From positions 148,731 through 205,243 of the forward strand of contig NZ_JAMXFD010000009.1 in assembly GCF_025370875.1 (NCBI RefSeq): a stretch of 56,513 nucleotides of DNA. Direction: 5' to 3'. This document shows, piece after piece, positions 37,827 through 46,929 of this stretch. Made by a program: the position numbers and the translations under genes. Positions within the stretch are counted from its first letter, which is position 1. Every line of letters begins with the position of its first letter. This DNA comes from Laspinema palackyanum D2c. Lineage in GTDB: Bacteria > Cyanobacteriota > Cyanobacteriia > Cyanobacteriales > Laspinemataceae. Under the pieces are notes generated by a model. That model saw only the letters and a list, made by a program, of their open reading frames with translations, was not told where the DNA came from and did not search any database.

Positions 37827-37973
37827 CCGGCGGGGGTTCAAACCCCCGCCTCATAGCTAAAGTCGGTTTTAACCGACTAAAAACTAAAAACCCCACTGAA
37901 GAAGACTTTTAGTCGTCTTTAGACGACTTGATTCTGTTAAGCGGGGGTTTGAACCCCCGCAGGTTGTTGCAAC
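37827..37973. repeat. Nested palindromic intergenic repeat, family 1 copy 4
   Basis: CCGGCGGGGGTTC, AAAGTCGGTTTTAACCGACT and AGTCGTCTTTAGACGACT hairpins, then GCGGGGGTTTGAACCCCCGC. It has the same outline as copies 1 and 2. Confidence 0.85.
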
Positions 37974-37991
37974 TCTTCCCCCACCCAATCC

Positions 37992-39266
37992 TTACATCGT
38001 GAGAGACTGAGTATCCGTTTCAATCAGCTTCGCTAAATCTTGCAGGAACGCCGCAGCATCGGCACCATAGATAATCCGGTGGTCACAGGTAATATTCACC
38101 CGCATTTGTCGCCGGACCCCCATCATGCCATCATCCGTGGCAACCACTTGATTTTTTGCCCCACCAATAGCGAGAATCGAACCCTGACCCGGAGGCAGAA
38201 TCGCATCAAAACTATCAACCCCATACATTCCCAAATTGGACAGAGTAAAAGTCCCGCTATTATACTCCGCCGGTTGCAACTGTTTGACTCGGGCACGTTC
38301 CACCAAATCTTTCCAAGTGCGAGAGAGGGAGTAAATATCCATTTGGTCGGCATTTTGCAGAACCGGCGTAATTAACCCGCCATCTCCCATTGCTACCGCA
38401 ACGGCAATATTGATATTGCCATGATGTTGGATGCCGCCCTCGACACAACTGGCATTGACTAAGGGATGTTTCTGTAACGTGAGGGCCACTGCTTTTGCCA
38501 GCAGTGCAGTCATGGTTACCCCTTTGGACTTAATCTGTTTGTAGAGCTTGTCTAACTTATCCGTGGTAATCGTATAGCCCACATGGAAAATCGGCACCTG
38601 TAATGACGCCACCATATTCCGGACTACCGCATTTTGCAGGGTATTGAAGGGGACTACATCTCCTGATGCTGCGGGGGCCGCTGGGACTGCCTGGGTGGGA
38701 ATTCTCGGGGGTGCTGCTACCGTGGGTTGGGGTGGGGTGGCAGTCGCTGCTGGGGCCTTACCTGCTGCCGCTTCTACATCTTCCGCCACAATCCGCCCAA
38801 AAGGACCACTGCCGGAGAGAGTTGCCAAGTCCACTTTGAATTCCTTCGCCAATTTTTTGGCCCGAGGAGAGGCAACCGTGCGGCCATTTTGACGACTGGT
38901 GGTCGATCCCTCCGTAGCCATTGCGGGTTCCGGTGCAGGGGAGGGAGTAGACTGAGCAGGGGCGGCAGGTTGAGCCGATTTGTTGCTGAGGTTCGCCCCT
39001 TGCTGCTTCGCCTGTTCGATTTCAGCTTCCGTTTCGGCTAACAAAGCGATCGGCGCACCCACGGGGGCCGCTTCCCCCGCTTGGACGAGGATCGTAGCGA
39101 GATATCCTTCATAGAAGGACTCTACATCCATGTCTGCTTTGTCAGACTCCACCACCACCACCGTTTCGCCCTTCTCCACTTTGTCCCCCGGCGCTTTTTC
39201 CCAAGAGACAATTTTGCCTTCGGTCATCGTGGAACTCAGAGCAGGCATGAACACTTCGTTAATCAT
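37992..39266 (-). CDS. pdhC: Pyruvate dehydrogenase E2 (dihydrolipoamide acetyltransferase)
   Basis: Transfers the acetyl group from E1-bound lipoate to CoA. 424 residues. The lipoyl domain (1-75) has Lys43 in VVESDKADMD. A long Ala/Pro linker and the E3/E1-binding domain (ASPRAKKLAKEFKVDLATLSGSGPFGRI) follow. The catalytic domain ends with the active-site histidine motif CDHRIIYGADAAAF. The ATG at 39266 is chosen because cyanobacterial E2 proteins begin M-x-x-EVFMPALSSTMTEGKI; a TTG at 39290 is the alternative. The E1 and E3 genes are not nearby, as is usual in cyanobacteria. Confidence 0.95.
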   Translation of the reverse strand: MINEVFMPALSSTMTEGKIVSWEKAPGDKVEKGETVVVVESDKADMDVESFYEGYLATILVQAGEAAPVGAPIALLAETEAEIEQAKQQGANLSNKSAQPAAPAQSTPSPAPEPAMATEGSTTSRQNGRTVASPRAKKLAKEFKVDLATLSGSGPFGRIVAEDVEAAAGKAPAATATPPQPTVAAPPRIPTQAVPAAPAASGDVVPFNTLQNAVVRNMVASLQVPIFHVGYTITTDKLDKLYKQIKSKGVTMTALLAKAVALTLQKHPLVNASCVEGGIQHHGNINIAVAVAMGDGGLITPVLQNADQMDIYSLSRTWKDLVERARVKQLQPAEYNSGTFTLSNLGMYGVDSFDAILPPGQGSILAIGGAKNQVVATDDGMMGVRRQMRVNITCDHRIIYGADAAAFLQDLAKLIETDTQSLTM

Positions 39267-39416
39267 AGGTAGCTTCTTTTCGACGCTCAAAACTAAAATA
39301 AAGCAAGTTTTTATTCTACCTTGATCCGTCCCCCGAGAAAATCCACCCTGATTTGCAACCGATAGGATACAGCCTCAACTATATCCTCATCCTCCCCATC
39401 TCCCCCATCCCCCCAT

Positions 39417-39587
39417 CCTCGTGACGTGGCTCTGCCGCGTCACGCATTCTGGAGGCTCTGCCTCCAGTGCTGGATCATGAGGCGCTAATCGCTGGCTATT
39501 GTACCTGTGACAGCTTTAACTCCTTACCAAATGTACAGGCGGCAGAGCCGCCAAGAGTGCATGACGCGGCAGAGCCACGTCACGAGG
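39417..39587. mobile_element. 171-bp MITE-like element
   Basis: Perfect 26-base terminal inverted repeats run 39417-39442 and 39562-39587 (starting CCTCGTGACGTGG). Internal hairpins GGAGGCTCTGCCTCC and GGCGGCAGAGCCGCC are present. It has no coding capacity. A fragment of the same family occurs near 12107-12138. Confidence 0.8.
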
Positions 39588-39612
39588 ACGAGGATAAATG
39601 ACCAATGACCAA

Positions 39613-40062
39613 CTACAAATCGCCGCGAATTTCCTCAACGACGCCATCGCGCAAGACGACTTCTACCTGCATTTTTTTGATTAAATCATCCCCGCGTTCC
39701 AGATAGAAAAAACTATCCATTTGTCCGCTGGCGACTTCTTGTCCCATTTCCAGAGTTTGGACTTGTTGCAGATTTTGGAGAATTTGATTTTTCTGATCCA
39801 GCATTTCTCTTTGTCGTTGATTAGCCTGCATTTTCACCGACTCCATTTGTTGCTGGACTTGCGGTCCGGGGGGTTGAATGCTCTGCTTTTGCAGTTCGCC
39901 AATCATTTGCTGCGCTTGCATTTCGAGCTGCTGGAGTTGCATATCAATTTGATTGATTTGTCCTTGGAGTTGCTGCTGAACTTCTTCTTTCCAGCGCGGG
40001 GTAACTATGGCTTTGATAATGGTATTGCGCTTCAGCAGTAATTTCGAGTTAGAGACATCCAT
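39613..40062 (-). CDS. ylqD: YlqD family protein
   Basis: 149 residues, soluble. YlqD proteins are found in cyanobacteria and Bacillus-type bacteria without known function. The N-terminal beta segment SKLLLKRNTIIKAIVTPRWKEE is followed by a long glutamine-rich coiled coil (about 24-110: QQQLQGQINQIDMQLQQLEM). A C-terminal beta domain with YLERGDDLIKKMQVEVVLRDGVVEEI ends the protein, matching the family layout. It lies next to the aas gene (85 bases apart, same strand), so co-transcription is possible. Confidence 0.88.
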   Translation of the reverse strand: MDVSNSKLLLKRNTIIKAIVTPRWKEEVQQQLQGQINQIDMQLQQLEMQAQQMIGELQKQSIQPPGPQVQQQMESVKMQANQRQREMLDQKNQILQNLQQVQTLEMGQEVASGQMDSFFYLERGDDLIKKMQVEVVLRDGVVEEIRGDL

Positions 40063-40147
40063 ATTAGGTGACCTAGATTAAGGGTTAAGTGGAAAATTGG
40101 TTTAAAATTAGCCCCGTTATGCTACCACGCCACGAGGCTAATCTGGA

Positions 40148-42154
40148 TCAAACGAACATTTTATCAATGCGATCGCCGTAACGTTCGGTAATCACGGGCC
40201 GTTTCATTTTCAGGGTTTGGGTGAGCATTCCATTCTCCATCGTAAAGGGCTCACTCAACAGGGAGAAGGGTCCAATGCGGTCATCGGGACGATATCCTGG
40301 ACGGTTTTTCACCTCCCGATTTAACTCCTGGCGGAACAGGTTATCAATTTCGGGACTAGACAGGTCGATTTCTCGGGTTCCCGATGCGGGGGGAGGATTG
40401 CCTTGAGAAACATTCTCCGGCAGACGCAGGGTCAGGTTTTGGGATTCGGCCCACTGTTGCAGGGCTTCAAAATTCGGCACAATCAAGGCCCCGAGGCACT
40501 TTTGGTCCTGACCCACAAGCATCATTTGGTCAATATAAGCACTGCGGATACAGGCATCCTCAATCGGTTGGGGTTCGATATTTTCCCCATTGGTCAAAAC
40601 AATGGTATCTTTGGCGCGACCCGTGAGAACTAAATCATTGCCGGGAGTCAACCACCCTAAATCCCCGGTATCAAACCATCCGTCGGGGTCGATCGCCTTG
40701 GTTGTCGCTTCAGGATTTTGGTAGTACCCCTGCATAATTTGAGGACCCCGCGCCAAGACTAAACCCCGTTCCCCGGTTTGTAGGGGTTTGCGGGTTTCGG
40801 GGTGAACGATGCGCAGTTCGGTGTAGGGAATGGGACGACCCGCAGAACCGCGCAGATTCTGCCAATGCCTGCGCGCGGTCAAGACTGGGGTGGTTTCGGT
40901 TAATCCATACCCCACCAGGACATCAATGCCGATTATTTCAAAGAAATTTTCGATATGCATAGCGAGGGACCCGCCGCCACTAATGACATATTTAAGTTGG
41001 CCCCCGGTTGCTTGGCGGACTTTATTATAAACCAGGCGATCGCCCAAAGCATGGAGGGGCCAAAATACCGCCCGTTTAATTGCTGCGAGGAGTTTTTCAC
41101 TCCCGGAAGCGGGTTCGAGTTGCAACTGCAATCCATGCAAAACCCGACCCGCTTCTATATAGCTTTGAGAGAACCCAAAAAAGGTGTTGACCAATTTTTG
41201 GCGATTAGCAGGTTGTTCCCGAAATTGCTTCTGTACCCCTTCATAAATGGATTCCCAAAGTCTGGGAACACCAAAAGTATATTTGGGGTGATATTCTTTT
41301 AAATCGGCTTTGAGATAGCGAATATTGGTGTAGAACTGACTGCACCCTCGGGAGAGGAGAAAGTATTGACCCATGCGCCCAAAACTGTGCCAAGTAGGGA
41401 GAATGGTAATGACGCGATCGCCCGGTTCCGGTTGCAAAATTGTTGGTAGGTTCTCGATTTGATGCAATAGGTTACCGTGACTCAGCATCACCCCTTTGGG
41501 TTTACCCGTGGTCCCGGAGGTGTAGATTAAGGTTGCCAGAGTCTCCCGGGTGAGGGTGACGGGTTGCAATGGAGAACTGGCCCCTTTTGCCATCACCTGT
41601 TGATAGGATAAAATTTTTACAGGCAGGGTATCATCGGTGGGCAGGGGTTCATCGGAGAGATAGATAATCCACTGGATGGGTAAGTCATCGAGTTGAGGGC
41701 GGAGTTTTTTGAGTAGGGCGAGATTTTCCACCACTAGACCGATACTGCCGCTATTTTGGAGAATAAACAGCAATTCCTCGCGATCGGCATCAGAACCGCG
41801 CACCACATCCGCTGCACCTGCCGTCAACAGTCCTTGGTCCGCAATCATCCAGCGGGGACTATCGTTAGAAAAGAGGGCGACTCGGGGGGGGAGATGATCG
41901 GCGATCGCCGGTAATCCCAAAGATTGTACCCCAGCAGCAAACTGCTGAATTTGCTCGCATAATTGACCAAAGGTCAACTCAACCACAGGTTTAGCATGAG
42001 GGTCACATAACGCCAGGGTCTTGCCAAACTGCGATCGGGCTAGGGGCCACACTTCCGCCATAGATTGAATCGCCGTATAATCCGGGGGAAGTTGTAAATA
42101 CCCCCGTTCGCGATCGGTGATAGTGGTATCGGTTGAATAAGCAATCTGACTCAT
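40148..42154 (-). CDS. aas: Acyl-ACP synthetase / long-chain fatty acid ligase
   Basis: 668 residues. It adenylates free fatty acids and loads them on acyl carrier protein (or CoA), recycling lipids released from membranes. ANL-superfamily motifs: A3 LATLIYTSGTTGKPKGVMLSH, A5 VLVGYGLTETTPV, A7 GWFDTGDLGWLTPGNDLVLTGRAKDTIVLTNGENIEP, with C-terminal KNRPGYRPDDRIG. Length and sequence match cyanobacterial Aas rather than short AMP ligases. The ATG follows GGAGG. It stands alone with ylqD downstream. Confidence 0.93.
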   Translation of the reverse strand: MSQIAYSTDTTITDRERGYLQLPPDYTAIQSMAEVWPLARSQFGKTLALCDPHAKPVVELTFGQLCEQIQQFAAGVQSLGLPAIADHLPPRVALFSNDSPRWMIADQGLLTAGAADVVRGSDADREELLFILQNSGSIGLVVENLALLKKLRPQLDDLPIQWIIYLSDEPLPTDDTLPVKILSYQQVMAKGASSPLQPVTLTRETLATLIYTSGTTGKPKGVMLSHGNLLHQIENLPTILQPEPGDRVITILPTWHSFGRMGQYFLLSRGCSQFYTNIRYLKADLKEYHPKYTFGVPRLWESIYEGVQKQFREQPANRQKLVNTFFGFSQSYIEAGRVLHGLQLQLEPASGSEKLLAAIKRAVFWPLHALGDRLVYNKVRQATGGQLKYVISGGGSLAMHIENFFEIIGIDVLVGYGLTETTPVLTARRHWQNLRGSAGRPIPYTELRIVHPETRKPLQTGERGLVLARGPQIMQGYYQNPEATTKAIDPDGWFDTGDLGWLTPGNDLVLTGRAKDTIVLTNGENIEPQPIEDACIRSAYIDQMMLVGQDQKCLGALIVPNFEALQQWAESQNLTLRLPENVSQGNPPPASGTREIDLSSPEIDNLFRQELNREVKNRPGYRPDDRIGPFSLLSEPFTMENGMLTQTLKMKRPVITERYGDRIDKMFV

Positions 42155-42324
42155 CGCTCTTAACCTCCAAGAATAAAGATGTCTCTACGAGTTTAGTATT
42201 TCTGAGTCTGTTTGATCCGACATAGGTACAGGGGGACAGTTTGCCAACTGGAACACCCCAAAACTTGGAACAGATGTGGGAACAGTGGGGCGCTTTTCCA
42301 GACTCCGACTAAAATCACCCAACC

Positions 42325-42696
42325 CAGAAACCGGGTTTTTGCCCAAATTTAACGCAATTTACCAAAGACCTTGTAAAAAACCCGGTTTCTAACCCCCACC
42401 ATCCAACTTCAAGCTACCAGAAACCGGGTTTTTGCCCAAATTTAACGCAATTTACCAAAGACCTTGTAAAAAACCCGGTTTCTAACCCCCACCATCCAAC
42501 TTCAAGCTACCAGAAACCGGGTTTTTGCCCAAATTTAACGCAACTTATCAAAGACTCTGTAAAAAACCCGGTTTCTAACCCCCACCATCCAACTTCAAGC
42601 TACCAGAAACCGGGTTTTTGCCAAAATTTAACGCAATTTACCAAAGACCTTGTAAAAAACCCGGTTTCTAGCCCTTACAATCCAACTCCAAGCTAT
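42325..42696. repeat. 93-bp tandem array (4 copies)
   Basis: Units begin CAGAAACCGGGTTTTTGCC at 42325, 42418, 42511 and 42604, exact period 93. Each unit contains the arms AGAAACCGGGTTTTT and AAAAAACCCGGTTTCT, so every unit can fold. Copies differ at only a few bases. The last copy abuts the aspartic-protease-like gene and probably supplies its upstream region. Confidence 0.92.
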
Positions 42697-42739
42697 ACTC
42701 AATCAAGAAATTACTCCAACTGTTGAGGGGGAGGCCCAA

Positions 42740-43183
42740 ATGTCTGAAGAGAATCAAAAGAACAGGGGAAAAATTTTTACCACTCTAAGAATCATCAATC
42801 GCGCCGACCAAATTCGAGCAGACTATGGGGTAATTCCGACCGACCAAATTCGGTCCCTCACTCTACCGAATGTTTTAGTAGATACCCGGGCAACAACCTT
42901 GTGTTTACCGCCCGATGCCATTGCCAAACTCGGACTAAAACTCCTCAAAGAAGTAGACGTTGCTACTGCAACCGACATTCGCAAAGCCCGACTTTTCCAA
43001 GATGCCCCCCTCTCCATGTTTGACCGAGAAGGAACCTTTGACTGCTTAGAGTTACCCGCAGGAAGAGACGCCCTTTTAGGCCGAATTCCCTTAGAATCTT
43101 TGGGGTTAGAAATAGACTTAAAAAATCAAACTCTCAAACCCTTGCCTATTGGTCCAACTGACACCTATTTAACAATTTTATAG
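42740..43183 (+). CDS. Retropepsin-like aspartic protease family protein, altered motif
   Basis: 147 residues, cytosolic. The fold is that of clan AA (retropepsin-like) proteins: LPNVLVDTRATTLCLPPDAIAKLGL near 42-66 corresponds to the active-site loop, and LLGRIPLESLGLEIDLKNQTLKPLP near the C-terminus is the second psi-loop. The usual D-T/S-G is changed to Asp48-Thr49-Arg50; the codon is CGG at 42887-42889, one base from GGG. The catalytic Asp remains, but loss of Gly may block activity. A strong GGGGGAGG precedes the start. Substrate is unknown. Confidence 0.75.
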   Translation: MSEENQKNRGKIFTTLRIINRADQIRADYGVIPTDQIRSLTLPNVLVDTRATTLCLPPDAIAKLGLKLLKEVDVATATDIRKARLFQDAPLSMFDREGTFDCLELPAGRDALLGRIPLESLGLEIDLKNQTLKPLPIGPTDTYLTIL

Positions 43184-43306
43184 TTGCCATAACAGAGGGA
43201 GATTTAAAAACACCCCCTGATTAGGACCGGCTGAGATTCAAGGGCCAAGAAACTGGGTTTCTAATTGATACAGTATCCCGAGCTAATTGGCCCCCTATTT
43301 ATTCCC

Positions 43307-45262
43307 TCAATTTGCCCACTTGTCCACCCATTTCACTGTGCCTTCATCGGCTAATAACCAGCGACGACAGACGATGTTTTCTCGGGTGGGGAGTGCGGCA
43401 TCGTTGCCATGTTCGTCTTTATACACGATCGCATATTTATAGGCGATCGCCTTTCCGGCACTTTCCTCAAAGGGGATTTCGGCAAACCAGGTATTCGAGT
43501 TGATATACTCCAGAGGATAGGCTTTGTGAATATCCCAATTCCCCAATTCTGGACAATCTCCCGTAACCACAACATATTGACCCACGCTGGTGGAAAGTCC
43601 ATTCAAATGCGCTCGCACTAAGACGGTCCCCTTAATCCGTTCTCCAACATGACTGATGATGACTGCCTCTTTAGCGCCTAGTTCTAACTGATGTAACATT
43701 CCATCCTGCACTTCCAGTTTGCGCCGCGTCAAAATGCAGGTATGTTCACCATCAGGTAAATCCGTGTGCACATCAATGGTGGTTGCTTCCCCACGATTCA
43801 TCGCCACAAAACAAACTGAATCGCGATACCTGCGCACATAGGCATACACATCCGACGTGAGATATTTACTCCATTGACTGCCCAGGGAAACAGCCGGATT
43901 CAGACGACGCACCCCGGAGAGTAAGCGAATATCCCGATAAATCGGAGTATCTGTATCCCAGTTTTCCATCATGGGACGGTTGTAGGGGTCGTTATTGCCG
44001 TAAGGGTTGCTATCCCCATTGGTATCGTTATGCAGATACTGCTCGGTCCCGTAATAGATGCAGGGAATTCCCCGGCAAGTCATAATTAAATTAATCCCCA
44101 AGCGTAAGGCGTCCGGGTCCGGGTTTAAGGTTTGGAACCGATGCATATCATGATTATCAACAAAGGTAATCAGTTCCGTAGCGGTATTATATTTATGATC
44201 CTGGTCAAAAATCGACTGGATCATTTGAAATCCGGGGGCGGCACCCACTGCCAATACTTCTCGAATCGCTGTGGCTAAACCAAAGTCCAGAATGGTCATT
44301 CCCGATTCATTGGCAAAGCTGACCGATCGCTCGTCGTTAGGATGGTTATAAATCCATTCCCCAAAGATAAATACATCAGGTTTATGAGACTGGATATCGG
44401 CGTTAAACTCCTGCCAAAACCAGCTTGGCATATGTTTAACCGTATCCACTCGCAAGGCATCCACACCGCGATCGAGCCATTGTTTAATGGCAGATTTGAT
44501 GTAGTTTCGATAGGTGATATTGTTTTCGTTGAAGGTAGCCAACCCCGCTAATTCGCAGTTCTGCACCTGCCATTCATCTTCCCAGTTGGTCACTTCCCCA
44601 TAATGATGATACCAGCTCTCTTTATCATCATTAAAATCGGCAATTTTTACCCCATCATCATAAAGTTCACCCTTAACCCCGCTAAAATCCGGGTTACTAT
44701 GGTTACACACAATATCGAGAATTAGTTTCATGTCTCGTTTGTGTAACTCATCAATTAGTTTGTCAAAAACTGTATCGCGACTATCTTGGGTAGCGTTGAG
44801 GGAGGGGTTATCATCTGGGGCAATAAATCGAGGATTAAGACGTTTAAAATCTCGGGTCCAATAGCCGTGAATGGCCGCTTGTTCGACAAATAAGGCTTCA
44901 ACTTGTTCAAACAGGGGAGTTAACCATATAGCGGTGATGCCAAGAGATTTAAGATAGTCTAATTTCTCAATGATACCTTGTAAATCGCCGCCCCAGTATT
45001 TGCCCCAATCTTCTCCAGAGGGGTCGAAGAGTTCGGGATTCGGTCCTTCGCTATTGGTGGGGTCGCCATCATAAAATCGGTCTACGACGATGAAATAAAT
45101 GGTTTCTTGACGAAATTCAATGGCACGGGTGAAGAGAAACTCAAATTCGTTTCCTTCTTCGTCTTTTTGGCTCGCGACTTCAGCCCCGGTGGAGGCGTCA
45201 ATATTCGAGGGCGAGGAGCCTAATGTGAGAGATTCTTCTTTGGAACTGGAAGTCGGCTGCAT
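43307..45262 (-). CDS. GH13 alpha-amylase with CBM20
   Basis: 651 residues, no signal peptide, so probably cytosolic and acting on glycogen or maltodextrin. The barrel has IVCNHSNPD (motif I), DALRVDTVKHM with nucleophile Asp273, FIFGEWIYN with acid/base Glu302, and TFVDNHDMHRF with Asp372. The last 105 or so residues (545-651) form a starch-binding CBM20-like domain (VVVTGDCPELGNWDIHKAYPL). It resembles amylase/CGTase-type enzymes; exact product range is unknown. The N-terminal 35 residues are low-complexity. Confidence 0.92.
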   Translation of the reverse strand: MQPTSSSKEESLTLGSSPSNIDASTGAEVASQKDEEGNEFEFLFTRAIEFRQETIYFIVVDRFYDGDPTNSEGPNPELFDPSGEDWGKYWGGDLQGIIEKLDYLKSLGITAIWLTPLFEQVEALFVEQAAIHGYWTRDFKRLNPRFIAPDDNPSLNATQDSRDTVFDKLIDELHKRDMKLILDIVCNHSNPDFSGVKGELYDDGVKIADFNDDKESWYHHYGEVTNWEDEWQVQNCELAGLATFNENNITYRNYIKSAIKQWLDRGVDALRVDTVKHMPSWFWQEFNADIQSHKPDVFIFGEWIYNHPNDERSVSFANESGMTILDFGLATAIREVLAVGAAPGFQMIQSIFDQDHKYNTATELITFVDNHDMHRFQTLNPDPDALRLGINLIMTCRGIPCIYYGTEQYLHNDTNGDSNPYGNNDPYNRPMMENWDTDTPIYRDIRLLSGVRRLNPAVSLGSQWSKYLTSDVYAYVRRYRDSVCFVAMNRGEATTIDVHTDLPDGEHTCILTRRKLEVQDGMLHQLELGAKEAVIISHVGERIKGTVLVRAHLNGLSTSVGQYVVVTGDCPELGNWDIHKAYPLEYINSNTWFAEIPFEESAGKAIAYKYAIVYKDEHGNDAALPTRENIVCRRWLLADEGTVKWVDKWAN

Positions 45263-45431
45263 AGGTTGTGTGAGAACACCCTTGGGACAGGTGGATAATT
45301 AAGTGTATAAAAGTTGCCTGAATACCACCTGAATCATACCCCCCGAACTCGGGTCAGTCATCTATCTGAAGGAACAAAAACTGACGCCACAAGGATGCCT
45401 CGGGGGGGGATTGCCTAGAGGGGATGAAGCT

Positions 45432-46562
45432 CTAGGGTTCTGGGAGGGGTTTGAGGGTGATTTTCCACTCGGTGAGACGGGAAGCGAGTTGGAGATTTTG
45501 GTCGTCGGGTCCGAGGGCGACTGCCAACTGATCCAGAGGAACGAGCACTTCAGCGGATTGATTCTCCACATCGAGGGCGATCGCCCCTTCCACTTGTGCG
45601 GGAGCTAAAGCATTAGCAATATAGGTGGCGGGGTCTTCGGACCAGGGAATCACTTCGATTTTTTCCCCAGGGATTTCCTGGGCGATCGCATTGAGATGTT
45701 CCCCTAGTTTACCGATACAAGCTGCCACCGGATCAACTTCCGGATCCAGAGAATGGACCGCGATTTTAGTACGGGGGGCGATATCGGGTTTCGTGGGGAT
45801 GGAATCTCGGGCGACTCCTTTAATTTCAACGATCGCCTGTCGAATTTCTGGAACGCGATCGCTAAACAAACCGGAAACCAGATAACTGGTGGCGCGGGAC
45901 ACCCGTAACATGGGTTTAGAACTAGGGCGATCGAAGACTTTTTTTAGATAAACCTTCAACTGAGCACCCTCTTGATAGTCATCATTGGGTAGCTTCTCAT
46001 ATTTGGGAAGTTCCGCTTCCACCAGGGGATGACCCGCACCTCCGCTGACTCCCAAGACGACCCCACGAGCATCACTTTTGAGGACCTTACCCACAAGAAC
46101 GGTCCCCTTGCGATCGGCAAACGTCTCTTGAATGTATTTGCACTGCTGTTCTTGCAACTTTTGGGTGAGGACCGTTTTGGTTTGTAACGCCGCCAGACGA
46201 CCGAAATCTCCTTGATTGGGAGTCACATCCACAATCACGCGATCGCCAAGTTTGACTTTTGCGCCCTTTTTAATCGCCAAATCCAGGGGAATTTCGCGAT
46301 CGCTATCCTCCACCGTCTCCACCACCGTCTTCGTCGCAGTCACCCGAAACCCTTCAGCTTTCAGGTCAAGTTTGACCGCAAAATTTTCAAAGTAGTCTTC
46401 GGGAAAATCCTCATCATTGCGGACTTGGGTCCGACGATAGCGCTCATATCCTTTCAGTAATGCAGCTTTCAGCGCTGCCTGGACCGCAAGGGGCGGCAAA
46501 GAGCGCTGTTGACTCATCGTATCAAGCAGCGATCGGAGTCCGGGAAGACTGACCATCGACAT
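45432..46562 (-). CDS. nusA: Transcription termination/antitermination factor NusA
   Basis: Binds RNA polymerase and RNA, tuning pausing, termination and antitermination. 376 residues with the ATG at 46562, set by a perfect AGGAGG eight bases upstream. The N-terminal domain has LPPLAVQAALKAALLKGYERYRR and DRVIVDVTPNQGDFGRLAALQTK. S1 domain: KGTVLVGKVLKSDARGVVLGVSGG. KH1 and KH2 include ARAPRTKIAVHSLDP-like and ACIGKLGEHLNAIAQEIPGEKIEVIPWSEDP. No AR domains are present, normal outside Gammaproteobacteria. rimP, ylxR and infB are not adjacent. Confidence 0.95.
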   Translation of the reverse strand: MSMVSLPGLRSLLDTMSQQRSLPPLAVQAALKAALLKGYERYRRTQVRNDEDFPEDYFENFAVKLDLKAEGFRVTATKTVVETVEDSDREIPLDLAIKKGAKVKLGDRVIVDVTPNQGDFGRLAALQTKTVLTQKLQEQQCKYIQETFADRKGTVLVGKVLKSDARGVVLGVSGGAGHPLVEAELPKYEKLPNDDYQEGAQLKVYLKKVFDRPSSKPMLRVSRATSYLVSGLFSDRVPEIRQAIVEIKGVARDSIPTKPDIAPRTKIAVHSLDPEVDPVAACIGKLGEHLNAIAQEIPGEKIEVIPWSEDPATYIANALAPAQVEGAIALDVENQSAEVLVPLDQLAVALGPDDQNLQLASRLTEWKITLKPLPEP

Positions 46563-46691
46563 TGAGAACACCTCCTACAACGCTGTTCCAAGTAGCTCTG
46601 CGCTTAGGGAATTTTACCTGAAAAGCTCACTCTTTTTTCTAATCATTCCCTGGGAAGGGTGGGGAGATTGAGGAGAGGGGGGAGATTATTT

Positions 46692-46851
46692 GTAGTAACG
46701 ACTTTAGTCGTTGCTCTCGTGTTATGGCGGATGCCATAACACGAGCAATCTGAGGGTCTACCGCCTTGCCTGCTGGGGAACTGGAGAGAGCGCCTGACAT
46801 TGGGGCCTGACGAAAGCATCCGCTTTCATCACGCGGTAACGACTGAAGTCG
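46692..46851. repeat. MITE-like element, family 2 copy C (decayed right end)
   Basis: Left end GTAGTAACGACTTTAGTCGTT, then the CGTGTTATGGC...GCCATAACACG hairpin. The right end reads AACGACTGAAGTCGGGACG, so its terminal repeat has been lost or altered. Confidence 0.8.
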
Positions 46852-46929
46852 GGACGTTGAACAACTCCCCCATCCCCCCCATCAAGATAAGACCAATGAC
46901 CAATGACCAATGACCAACGACAATTAACC

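Noticed and set aside
42740-43183. Retrotransposon-derived protease
   Set aside because: No reverse transcriptase or integrase is nearby, and bacterial clan AA single-domain proteins are common.
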